Below, piece after piece: positions 17,979 to 25,739 of a DNA stretch of 64,000 bases. Below the pieces are notes generated by a model. It was not told where the DNA came from and made no database searches. It was given only the letters and a program-made list of their open reading frames with translations. How positions within the stretch are numbered: position 1 is the first letter of the stretch; every line of letters starts with the position of its first letter. Source of the stretch: Blautia sp. MSJ-19 (GTDB lineage: Bacteria > Bacillota > Clostridia > Lachnospirales > Lachnospiraceae); the NCBI RefSeq assembly GCF_018918125.1, contig NZ_JAHLQA010000042.1, positions 62,001 to 126,000 of the forward strand. The letters are read 5' to 3'. Made by a program: the position numbers and the translations under genes.

Positions 17979-20258
17979 ATGAAGAACAAATATCTGACCA
18001 GAAGTTTATGTATTACGATATTATCTGCGATGGTTTTGTCCAGTCCGCTGTCTGTACTTGCGGCAGAGGATGATACCGCGACAGTTAGTGATTTTGATGA
18101 TGGAAGCAGCGGGGAAAGTGCTGTCAGCGAGAGCACACCGGCACCGGAGCCTACTGCTGCACCGGAAACACCAGCACCAGAACCGACGACTGCACCTACC
18201 CCGGATACACCGGCACCGGAACCGACAACTGCACCGGAGCCTACCACGACCCCGGATACGCCAACTCCGGAACCGACAACTGCACCGGAGCCTACCACAA
18301 CTCCGGATACACCAACACCGGAGCCTACTGCAACACCGGAGCCTACCGCGACACCGACTGTGACACCGGCTCTGACTGCATCAGAAGCAGTTAAGGCACT
18401 GATTGCAAAGATCAATGCGCTTGCAGATGAGACCCTTACAGTAGATCATGCTGCAAGAGTCAAAGAGCTTCGTGCAGAGTACGAGAGCCTTCCGGCGGAA
18501 CAAAAAGCGCTGGTGACAAATTATGAGCTTCTTACCGGATTTGAGAAAAAGATTGCAGAACTTGAGCAGAAACAAAAAGAAGACACAGACAAAAAAGATG
18601 AGTTTACAGATGGAGACAAAAATACAACAGACACAGGAGTAGTTGGAACGCCGGTCTATTATGTTTCCAATCTTCATGCCGGTAAGGAATTCTACCTGGA
18701 CAGCCTGAAGGGAAATTATCAGCTTACTTTTTCGGATGATTTTGCGTCTGTGATGGATCAGATTGAGGCAGAATATAAAGCCAAGAATAAACTTACAGAT
18801 ACCAGTGACAGCAGTGAAAATGGTCTGACGACATCTGCGGATTCCCTGCTTGTGCGCAACTGGCAGGATATCCTTTCTGTATATGTGTATGAACAGAGTC
18901 AGAAGGGTGTAAGTGAGTTTACATTGGATGCATCCTGTAAAGATGATCTTGCGAAGATTTTTGCAGAGATGAACCCGGTAGTACGTGATAAAGAAAATAT
19001 TACACATGTTTCCTATGGAAATTATCACATCAATTATTACATCAAAAAGAATAACATTGCACAGGAGGACAGAAGTGTACTCAAAAAATACGTAGAGACA
19101 GATTGTAAACTTCTCTGCGCGATCGTTACGGATGCCAAAGGATTTGTACGCCAGAGTGTTGGAGACGATGTGTCTGAGGAACGTGTAAATGTTATTACGG
19201 CAGCGTATTCACTGGTAGGTGAAGTCGGCTATTTCTGGGGTGGAAAATCTAATCAGATTGGCAAAAATGCGAGTTGGGGATCCGCAGAAAAAGTTTCTGC
19301 AGAAGGAAGTCCGAGCAGCGGAACGGTGCGTGCGTATGGTCTGGATTGCAGTGGATTTGTTACATGGTCTGTGATTAATGGATATCTGAATCAGGGCATG
19401 GAGGGTTCCGTTGGAGACGGAACTTCTGAACAGTGGGAAAATGCCAATGTAGTCAGTGAACAGGATGCACAGCCTGGCGATCTTGTTTTCCAGAATGGAC
19501 CAGAAGCAGGAAGTAATAACCATGTTGGCATTATCTGCGGAAAGACGGATGCGGGAGACTGGATCGCAGTACATTGCTCTTCCAGCAAAAATGGTGTGAC
19601 GGTAGGAGAAGCCTATGGGGCAAGTTTCCGTTATATCCGTCAGCCATCCTTCTATCCGACGCAGGCAGAAGTTGCGGAGATGGAAAAAGAAGGCGAAAAT
19701 ACAAGCAATGCGACGGCAGAGACAGAAACTCCGACATTGACACCGGCTACAGAAGAAAAAATAGATAATACTCTGACAGTAGATGCATCAGAGGATACAA
19801 CTGTTATAACAGAGACAGACAATGCAGCAGACAGTCAGGACGAGGCTGATGTTGAGAAACCTGAAAATACTGTAAGTGCTGCAGAAGATACAGCAAATAC
19901 AGAGGATTCCACAACGGAAGATGCAGAGGATGTCATCGATGTAGATATTTCTTTTGTAGATACGGAAGAGGATGATGCAGAAGCGACAGTTACAGAAGCA
20001 GCAGATTTTGCAACGACAGAAACCGCAGAGGCAGTCGGAGACGGAGAGGACAAAACAACTGAGGATGAACTGGATGTTTTTACTGATTCAGAAAATAAAA
20101 AGAATTCCGAGAAAAAAGCGTCTGTATTCGGAAGTGTGGAGATGACAGATACACTTCAGGGCATTTTGGAACAGAATCTTTTCGTATCTGACCAGATGCC
20201 GGCAATTTTCCCGCAGATGCCGGATAACAGCGACATTGAGGTTACATTTGAAGACTGA
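17979..20258 (+). CDS. Secreted NlpC/P60 cell-wall hydrolase with PT-rich linker
   Basis: 759 residues with a signal peptide ending near VLAAEDD (residue 29). Residues about 45-130 are a proline/threonine/glutamate repeat, followed by a helical segment containing ALIAKINALADETLTVDHAARV, a type found in Firmicute surface proteins. A middle domain of about 190 residues has no clear name. The NlpC/P60 peptidase domain spans about 405-560, with catalytic Cys in YGLDCSGFVTW, His in NNHVGIICG and a later His in WIAVHCSS. The last 190 residues are acidic and Thr/Glu-rich. It likely cuts peptidoglycan peptides outside the membrane. No LPXTG or wall-repeat anchor is visible. Confidence 0.85.
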   Translation: MKNKYLTRSLCITILSAMVLSSPLSVLAAEDDTATVSDFDDGSSGESAVSESTPAPEPTAAPETPAPEPTTAPTPDTPAPEPTTAPEPTTTPDTPTPEPTTAPEPTTTPDTPTPEPTATPEPTATPTVTPALTASEAVKALIAKINALADETLTVDHAARVKELRAEYESLPAEQKALVTNYELLTGFEKKIAELEQKQKEDTDKKDEFTDGDKNTTDTGVVGTPVYYVSNLHAGKEFYLDSLKGNYQLTFSDDFASVMDQIEAEYKAKNKLTDTSDSSENGLTTSADSLLVRNWQDILSVYVYEQSQKGVSEFTLDASCKDDLAKIFAEMNPVVRDKENITHVSYGNYHINYYIKKNNIAQEDRSVLKKYVETDCKLLCAIVTDAKGFVRQSVGDDVSEERVNVITAAYSLVGEVGYFWGGKSNQIGKNASWGSAEKVSAEGSPSSGTVRAYGLDCSGFVTWSVINGYLNQGMEGSVGDGTSEQWENANVVSEQDAQPGDLVFQNGPEAGSNNHVGIICGKTDAGDWIAVHCSSSKNGVTVGEAYGASFRYIRQPSFYPTQAEVAEMEKEGENTSNATAETETPTLTPATEEKIDNTLTVDASEDTTVITETDNAADSQDEADVEKPENTVSAAEDTANTEDSTTEDAEDVIDVDISFVDTEEDDAEATVTEAADFATTETAEAVGDGEDKTTEDELDVFTDSENKKNSEKKASVFGSVEMTDTLQGILEQNLFVSDQMPAIFPQMPDNSDIEVTFED
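18136..18370 (+). repeat. Tandem coding repeats (Pro/Thr/Glu linker)
   Basis: Imperfect repeats of about 12-60 bases encode units such as PEPTTAPEPTTTPDTP. They are likely to vary in copy number by slippage. Confidence 0.8.
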
Positions 20259-20302
20259 CCGCTGTGAGCGAACGTTGACATAAAAGCAGAGGTTAGAATA
20301 AG

Positions 20303-20341
20303 AGACCCGGACGATTCAGAGGAGAGTCGTTCGGGCTTTTT
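20303..20341 (+). terminator. Rho-independent terminator
   Basis: Arms CCCGGACGA and TCGTTCGGG (one G-T pair) are followed by C and a T-run. Confidence 0.75.
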
Positions 20342-20398
20342 GTAACAGACATTCTGCATGACAGCAGATAAAAACAGGTGATCTGAAAGGAGCAGCAG

Positions 20399-21574
20399 AT
20401 GAAGAGAAAAAGAAAATCCGTCTGGAAAATCTTTCTTTTGCTGACAGTTTTACTGGTGGCTGGCGCTATTATGTGGGTAAAACAGCTTCCAAAGGAGCCA
20501 GGCGAAGTCACAGAACTTCGCCAGGAAGAAATTCAGGAGGCGGATGAAGGACATCAGGAATACTATTTCGGTTTTCTGGAGGGAGAAGAAAAACGGATCT
20601 ATCGGGAAATGCTGGAAGGTATCCGGAACAGACGGGATGCTTTTTACCTTACCTCTTCGGATGAGGCTCTGATCGGGAAAGCATATCATGCATTGTTGCG
20701 GGATCATGCGGAATTGTTTTGGGTCCATAATCGTCAGGAAGTCTACACAACTTCTTATCAGGATGCACAATATTGCAGATTTTCGCCTGGCTATACGTAT
20801 TCGGATGAAGAGGTAGAAGAAATCACGAAGGCGATGCAGGAAGCACTGGAGGAAGTAAGGAAACAGATTCCGGAAGGAGCCGATACGTATGAGACGGTAA
20901 AAACAGTATATACATATCTGATCGATACGGCAGAGTATGAAGCGTCAGAGGATGACCAGAATATCGCGGGTATTTTCTGGAAAAAGAAAGCAGTATGTGC
21001 AGGATATGCACGGGCAGTACAGTATTTGCTGGAAGAACTGGATATTCCCTGTATTTATGTGGAAGGAAGTGCAGAGGGAAGCGATGACGGACATGCATGG
21101 GATATTGTACAGATTGACGGAAAGTATTATTATGTAGATGCGACAAATGGGGATCAGCCAAGTTTCCTGGAGGGAGATGCGGTACAACTTGCAGAACATA
21201 AGACGATCATTTATGATTACCTGTGTCCGTTTCCGGATGAATATGAACAGGTGTATGCTGCATCAGAAGAGTTTCCGGTACCGGAGTGCACTGCATGTGA
21301 TTATAATTTTTATGTGATGAATCAGGCATGCTTTGCTTCCTATGATCCACAGGAGATTTATCGTTTCTGTTGTATGAGACTGGACAATGGAGCAGCAGTG
21401 GTACGGTTTAAATTCCAGTCACAGGACGATTTTGAAAGTGCTTATCAACAGTGGATCAAAGAGGAATATATACAGAACGTGGCAGGATATTATCTGGAAC
21501 TGTATGGAAAAAATGCGGTAGAGTATCATTATGGAGTTCTGGATAATCTGAAGACCATGTATTTTATGTTTTAA
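20399..21574 (+). CDS. Membrane-anchored transglutaminase-like protein
   Basis: 391 residues. An N-terminal membrane segment (IFLLLTVLLVAGAIMWV) anchors an extracytoplasmic domain. A transglutaminase-like triad is visible: Cys in KKKAVCAGYARA, His in DDGHAWDIVQI and Asp in YYYVDATN. In bacteria such domains usually act as peptidases or amidases on wall or surface proteins. RBS AAAGGAG, good spacing. It is 16 bases before the next membrane-protein gene and probably cotranscribed with it. Confidence 0.82.
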   Translation: MKRKRKSVWKIFLLLTVLLVAGAIMWVKQLPKEPGEVTELRQEEIQEADEGHQEYYFGFLEGEEKRIYREMLEGIRNRRDAFYLTSSDEALIGKAYHALLRDHAELFWVHNRQEVYTTSYQDAQYCRFSPGYTYSDEEVEEITKAMQEALEEVRKQIPEGADTYETVKTVYTYLIDTAEYEASEDDQNIAGIFWKKKAVCAGYARAVQYLLEELDIPCIYVEGSAEGSDDGHAWDIVQIDGKYYYVDATNGDQPSFLEGDAVQLAEHKTIIYDYLCPFPDEYEQVYAASEEFPVPECTACDYNFYVMNQACFASYDPQEIYRFCCMRLDNGAAVVRFKFQSQDDFESAYQQWIKEEYIQNVAGYYLELYGKNAVEYHYGVLDNLKTMYFMF

Positions 21575-21590
21575 ATGAAGGAGAACAGTT

Positions 21591-22727
21591 ATGACAGATA
21601 TTTTGCAGCAGATAATGAGTATGATCGAGAATACCCGGTCGGTATCAGCAATTTCGAGTGTGTCTATGATCGGATTTGCAGTGCTGTTTGTTTTTGGCGC
21701 GGTAAACTGTATTTTGGGATATCGTCTTCTGAGGTTCTGGATGATGCTTTGCGGATTCGCGATCGGAGCTGGTGTGGGATTCGGCGTCGCGTATTCCAGT
21801 GGAATCACCGAAACATATATGTATGCTGCGATTATGGTGGGAATCGGTGCAGTTGTCGCAATCGTTGCTTTTGTGAGCTATAAGATTGGTATTTTTATTC
21901 TTGGAGCAGGAATCGGAATCGGGCTTGGAATCTATGTTTTTCATCCGACAACTTCACTGGTATTTTTCTTCTGCCTGCTGTTGGGAGTCGGACTTGGTGT
22001 GCTTGCCATGAGGCAGGCAAGAGAGGTCCTGATCGTGGGGACCAGTCTCCTTGGTGGCGCGATGGCAGGTTTTTCGGCTGCAAAGCTTGGCGGGCTTGCA
22101 GATATTCCGTATGGTGCAGGGATGAGCGTAGGCTTTGCACTGCTTGGAATGCTGGTACAGTTTGCGACAAATCGTCATAAAACGGAAGAGGATGAGGAGT
22201 ATGACGATGAGGATATTCATGGTGATGCAGAAGAAAGTTCGGATTATATAGATTTTCGTGATTATATGCCACAGAAAGCAGACAGAAAAGCACAGAAAGA
22301 AACAAAAAAGACAAAAACACAGGTGCGGAAACAGAAGACCACATTGTCGACAGGAACATCACCGAGGAAAAAAGATTCTGGAAAGAATTCCAGGAGAGAG
22401 CAGCCGGTGGATTTCAGGATTGAAAAAAATAAAACTCGAAAGAACAGAATGGATGATGTGGCACCAGAGTCAGAGAAAACCATTCCGTATCGCCCGAGGA
22501 AGAGCAGACAGAAAGAGATAGATCTTCCGCTTGGATCTTTTGATTATGAAGATTCTTATATACCGGAAGAAGATACATACGAAGAACCGGTGATGATCGA
22601 TGAAGATGAACTGGATGAGGAAGTCCTGCGGGAAATGATGGAAGAAGATGATCGCGAAGGAGAAGAACTCTGGAAAAAAATCTCCCGCCGTGATGACACA
22701 CGTAAGAAACGGAAGAAAAAGAAATAG
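21591..22727 (+). CDS. TMEM198/TM7SF3-like (DUF4203) membrane protein with charged tail
   Basis: 378 residues. The first about 210 hold seven or so glycine-rich membrane helices with repeated GAGIGIGLG-like stretches, the pattern of the DUF4203 family. The remaining 170 residues are highly charged (Lys/Arg/Glu/Asp), probably cytoplasmic and disordered. Function unknown. It lies between the transglutaminase-like gene and ybaK. Confidence 0.7.
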   Translation: MTDILQQIMSMIENTRSVSAISSVSMIGFAVLFVFGAVNCILGYRLLRFWMMLCGFAIGAGVGFGVAYSSGITETYMYAAIMVGIGAVVAIVAFVSYKIGIFILGAGIGIGLGIYVFHPTTSLVFFFCLLLGVGLGVLAMRQAREVLIVGTSLLGGAMAGFSAAKLGGLADIPYGAGMSVGFALLGMLVQFATNRHKTEEDEEYDDEDIHGDAEESSDYIDFRDYMPQKADRKAQKETKKTKTQVRKQKTTLSTGTSPRKKDSGKNSRREQPVDFRIEKNKTRKNRMDDVAPESEKTIPYRPRKSRQKEIDLPLGSFDYEDSYIPEEDTYEEPVMIDEDELDEEVLREMMEEDDREGEELWKKISRRDDTRKKRKKKK

Positions 22728-22761
22728 AGATGCCGGGCAAAAGGCAGGAAAGAGGGACAAC

Positions 22762-23241
22762 ATGGCAAAAGAAGCAAAAACCAATGCAATGAGAATGCTG
22801 GACAGACAAAAAGTAAAATATGAGGCATTTCCGTATGAGTGTGATGAGTTTATTGACGGACTGCACAGTGCGGACCTGATCGGCGCACCATACGCACAGT
22901 CTTTTAAGACGCTGGTTATGGAAGGAAAGAGCGGTGGGTATTATGTGTTTGTGGTACCGATCGAAAAAGAAGTGGACCGCAAGGCGGCAGCTAAGGCAGT
23001 TGGGGAAAAAGCAGTTGATATGATCCATGTGAAAGACATCCTGAAGATTACAGGTTATGTAAGAGGTGGCTGTAGTCCGCTTGGCATGAAGAAAGCCTAT
23101 CCGGTCGTGTTTGATGCGTCGGCAGGTGAGTTCGAAGAAATTTATGTCAGTGGCGGACGTATTGGACTGACGCTGAAAGTTCCACTGAAAGATCTGCTCA
23201 AAGTGACAAATGGCAAACTGGAAGATATCACAATGAAATAA
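22762..23241 (+). CDS. ybaK: Cys-tRNA(Pro)/Cys-tRNA(Cys) deacylase
   Basis: Editing hydrolase that removes Cys mis-charged on tRNA-Pro. The 159-residue protein has the YbaK fold markers: KTLVMEGKSGGYYVFVVP, the conserved Lys in DRKAAAKAVGEKAVDM, and GYVRGGCSPLGMKKAYPVVFD. An open frame reaches back to 22648, but ATG 22762 has AGAGGGA upstream and gives the normal family length. Confidence 0.93.
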   Translation: MAKEAKTNAMRMLDRQKVKYEAFPYECDEFIDGLHSADLIGAPYAQSFKTLVMEGKSGGYYVFVVPIEKEVDRKAAAKAVGEKAVDMIHVKDILKITGYVRGGCSPLGMKKAYPVVFDASAGEFEEIYVSGGRIGLTLKVPLKDLLKVTNGKLEDITMK

Positions 23242-23259
23242 TTGCAGCAGAACATAAAG

Positions 23260-23296
23260 AAAACTCCTGGAATCTCAACAGAAACCAGGAGTTTTT
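23260..23296. terminator. Bidirectional terminator between ybaK and the ABC-F gene
   Basis: Perfect stem AAACTCCTGG/CCAGGAGTTT with A-rich and T-rich flanks. Confidence 0.85.
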
Positions 23297-23312
23297 GCTA
23301 TCTGAAATAATT

Positions 23313-24953
23313 TTAGTTATCTGCAGCGTCTTCTTCGTTAACCTGGAAGACATGACGTTTCTTCGCCATTTCATCGCTTGCCAGATATTCGTCATAAGTT
23401 GTGATCTTGTCGATCAGTTTGCCGTCCGGAAGGATTTCCATGATACGGTTGGCTGTGGTCTGTACAAACTGATGGTCGTGTGAGGTGAAAAGGATGACTC
23501 CCGGGAATTTGATCAGTCCGTTGTTCAGTGCGGTGATGGATTCCATATCCAGATGGTTGGTAGGCTCATCCAGAATCAGAATGTTTGCGCCGGAGATCAT
23601 CATTTTGGATAACAGACAGCGTACTTTTTCTCCACCGGAAAGGACACGTACTTTTTTGACACCGTCTTCACCAGGGAAAAGCATCCTTCCGAGGAATCCA
23701 CGTACATAAGTGGCATCTTTGATCTCGGAGTACTGTGTCAGCCAGTCGGTGATCGTCAGATCGTTATCAAATTCCTGCGTGTTGTCCTTCGGGAAGTAAG
23801 CCTGAGAAGTGGTAACGCCCCATTTGTAGGTCCCTTCATCCGGTTCCAGTTCTCCTGTAAGGATACGGAAGAAAGTGGTGATTGCCTGCTCGTTGGCACC
23901 AACGAAAGCTACCTTGTCATCATGACCAAGTGTGAAACTGATGTTGTCCAGAACTTTTACGCCGTCGATGGTCTTGGAAAGGTTTTCGACCATAAGTACT
24001 TCGTTGCCGATCTCACGGTTTGGACGGAAATCGATGTATGGGTATTTACGGCTGGAAGGACGCATATCATCAAGCTGGATCTTCTCGAGGGCACGCTTAC
24101 GGGAAGTGGCCTGTTTGGATTTGGATGCATTGGCGCTGAATCGGGAAATAAATTCCTGCAGTTCCTTGATCTTTTCTTCTTTCTTTTTGTTGGCTTCCTT
24201 CATCTGTTTGATAAGGAGCTGACTGGACTCAAACCAGAAATCGTAGTTTCCGGCATACAGCTGGATCTTGCCGTAGTCGATGTCGGCTGTATGAGTGCAG
24301 ACTTTGTTCAGAAAGTAACGGTCATGAGAGACAACGATGACAGTGTTGTCGAAGTTGATCAGGAATTCTTCCAGCCATTCGATTGCCGGGAGATCCAGAT
24401 GGTTGGTAGGCTCGTCAAGGAGAAGGATGTCCGGGTTGCCGAACAGCGCCTGAGCAAGCAGGACTTTGACTTTCTGACTACCGGTAAGGTCAGCCATCTG
24501 TGTATAGTGAAGTTCTGTTTCAATACCAAGTCCGTTCAGAAGAGTTGCAGCGTCAGACTCTGCTTCCCATCCGTTCATTTCTGCGAATTCACCTTCAAGT
24601 TCGCTGGCACGGATGCCGTCCTCATCAGTGAAATCTTCTTTTGCATAGATGGCTTCTTTTTCTTTCATGATCTCATACAGTCTGGCATTACCCATGATAA
24701 CGGTATCCAGTACATTGAATGCATCATATTTGAAATGATCCTGCTGCAGGAAAGAAAGTCTCTGGCCAGGAGTGATCACGATATCACCGTTGGTTGGTTC
24801 GAGCTGTCCGGACAGGATTTTCAGGAAAGTAGATTTACCGGCACCGTTTGCTCCGATCAGACCGTAGCAGTTGCCTTCGGTAAATTTGATGTTGACATCC
24901 TCAAAAAGAGCTTTTTTGCCAACACGTAATGTGATATTATTTGCTGAAATCAT
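23313..24953 (-). CDS. ABC-F family ATPase (YbiT-like) with degenerate second ATP site
   Basis: 546-residue soluble protein of two ABC domains joined by a charged linker (about residues 240-300), the ABC-F plan of ribosome-associated translation factors. Domain 1 has an intact Walker A (GANGAGKSTF) and Walker B (LLLDEPTNHLD), but its signature is LTGSQKV instead of LSGGQ. Domain 2 has signature LSGGEKVR and Walker B LILDEPTNHLD, but its Walker A reads GANEQAITTFF, without the GK(S/T). The decayed second site seems usual for this Clostridia subfamily and is not a sequencing error, as the frame is intact. No membrane domain, so not a transporter. Possibly ribosome rescue or resistance. Confidence 0.88.
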   Translation of the reverse strand: MISANNITLRVGKKALFEDVNIKFTEGNCYGLIGANGAGKSTFLKILSGQLEPTNGDIVITPGQRLSFLQQDHFKYDAFNVLDTVIMGNARLYEIMKEKEAIYAKEDFTDEDGIRASELEGEFAEMNGWEAESDAATLLNGLGIETELHYTQMADLTGSQKVKVLLAQALFGNPDILLLDEPTNHLDLPAIEWLEEFLINFDNTVIVVSHDRYFLNKVCTHTADIDYGKIQLYAGNYDFWFESSQLLIKQMKEANKKKEEKIKELQEFISRFSANASKSKQATSRKRALEKIQLDDMRPSSRKYPYIDFRPNREIGNEVLMVENLSKTIDGVKVLDNISFTLGHDDKVAFVGANEQAITTFFRILTGELEPDEGTYKWGVTTSQAYFPKDNTQEFDNDLTITDWLTQYSEIKDATYVRGFLGRMLFPGEDGVKKVRVLSGGEKVRCLLSKMMISGANILILDEPTNHLDMESITALNNGLIKFPGVILFTSHDHQFVQTTANRIMEILPDGKLIDKITTYDEYLASDEMAKKRHVFQVNEEDAADN

Positions 24954-24972
24954 AAGGTACCTCTTTTCTTCG

Positions 24973-24997
24973 TTATGGTTTCGAATTATGGTTTCGA
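24973..24997. repeat. Tandem direct repeat in the ABC-F leader
   Basis: TTATGGTTTCGA occurs twice, at 24973-24984 and 24986-24997, a 13-base period, just upstream of the ABC-F start codon. Confidence 0.8.
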
Positions 24998-25037
24998 TCA
25001 GTAAATGTTAAGTGGCTTATTTTTGCCGTTCATTCCC

Positions 25038-25065
25038 ATTTTACAGTAAAGTAGAGATTTTGCAA
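25038..25065 (-). promoter_or_regulatory. Promoter for the ABC-F gene
   Basis: On the minus strand: TTGCAA, 16 bases, TAAAAT. It gives a leader of about 75 bases holding the direct repeat. Confidence 0.5.
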
Positions 25066-25084
25066 GCCTTAAATCACAAAAACG

Positions 25085-25113
25085 TTGAATTTACCTATAG
25101 GAGTTGCTATAAT
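25085..25113 (+). promoter_or_regulatory. Promoter for the Rrf2 regulator
   Basis: TTGAAT, 17 bases, TATAAT. A short inverted repeat TATAG/CTATA overlaps the spacer and -10 and could be an autoregulatory site. Confidence 0.7.
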
Positions 25114-25182
25114 TTAAAATAGTTAGTCGGCTGTGCACAAACAGCAGGAAGAGGAATCAGGAGAAACAAGGGGAATCGAGAT

Positions 25183-25587
25183 ATGTTGATAACCAGAGAA
25201 TGTGATTATGCTGTGCGCGTACTGCGTGCGATGGCTGGAGAAAAGAGAGTCAGTGTGAATGAAATCTGTGAAAAAGAACTGATCACAGCACCTTTTGCGT
25301 ATAAGATTCTGAAAAAGCTTCAGAAGTCGGGACTTGTCAGAGGATACCGAGGAGTCCATGGAGGATATTCGCTGAACTGTGATCTGGACAAGGTGACACT
25401 TTATGATGTCTATACGACGATCGATCCTGAATTGTTCATTATTGATTGTCTGGAACCGGGGTATGACTGCGCCAGAAACGGTGCGGGTGAGGATGCCTGT
25501 TTGGTGCATCGTGAACTCTGTGAGATTCAGAGGGAACTGGGCCGGATGCTGAAGAGCCAGTCCCTTGCAAAACTTATAAATGTCTAA
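25183..25587 (+). CDS. Rrf2 family transcriptional regulator
   Basis: 134-residue DNA-binding protein. The winged helix spans residues 1-65 (ITRECDYAVRVLRAMAG, PFAYKILKKLQKSGLVRGYRGVHGGYSL), the standard Rrf2/IscR/NsrR start. Three Cys follow in the order DCLEPGYDC and DACLVHRELC, so an Fe-S sensing cluster is possible. It lies directly before nifJ in the same direction, and the nifJ promoter carries an inverted repeat over its -35. Control of nifJ, an Fe-S enzyme sensitive to oxygen, is a reasonable inference, not shown. Confidence 0.88.
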   Translation: MLITRECDYAVRVLRAMAGEKRVSVNEICEKELITAPFAYKILKKLQKSGLVRGYRGVHGGYSLNCDLDKVTLYDVYTTIDPELFIIDCLEPGYDCARNGAGEDACLVHRELCEIQRELGRMLKSQSLAKLINV

Positions 25588-25621
25588 CTTTTTTGTATGT
25601 AAATAGATACAGAAAATGAGG

Positions 25622-25659
25622 AATCCCGATTGGACATTCGGGATTGTCTATGCTATAAT
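25622..25659 (+). promoter_or_regulatory. nifJ promoter with overlapping operator-like inverted repeat
   Basis: TTGGAC (25630-25635), 18 bases, TATAAT (25654-25659). A perfect inverted repeat AATCCCGA/TCGGGATT (25622-25629 and 25638-25645) brackets the -35. No T-run follows it, so it is not a terminator. This is the position expected of a repressor site. Confidence 0.7.
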
Positions 25660-25739
25660 AACCAATGGACTTTTAGACCCGTATAGTGGTCTGAAATAAA
25701 TTAAACTTTTCATCATACCTTTAAGGAGGAAAACAAACT

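Noticed and set aside
17870-18415. Gly/Val/Ser-rich minus-strand frame opposite the PT-rich linker
   Set aside because: A low-complexity reflection of the repeat-coding DNA, not a separate gene.
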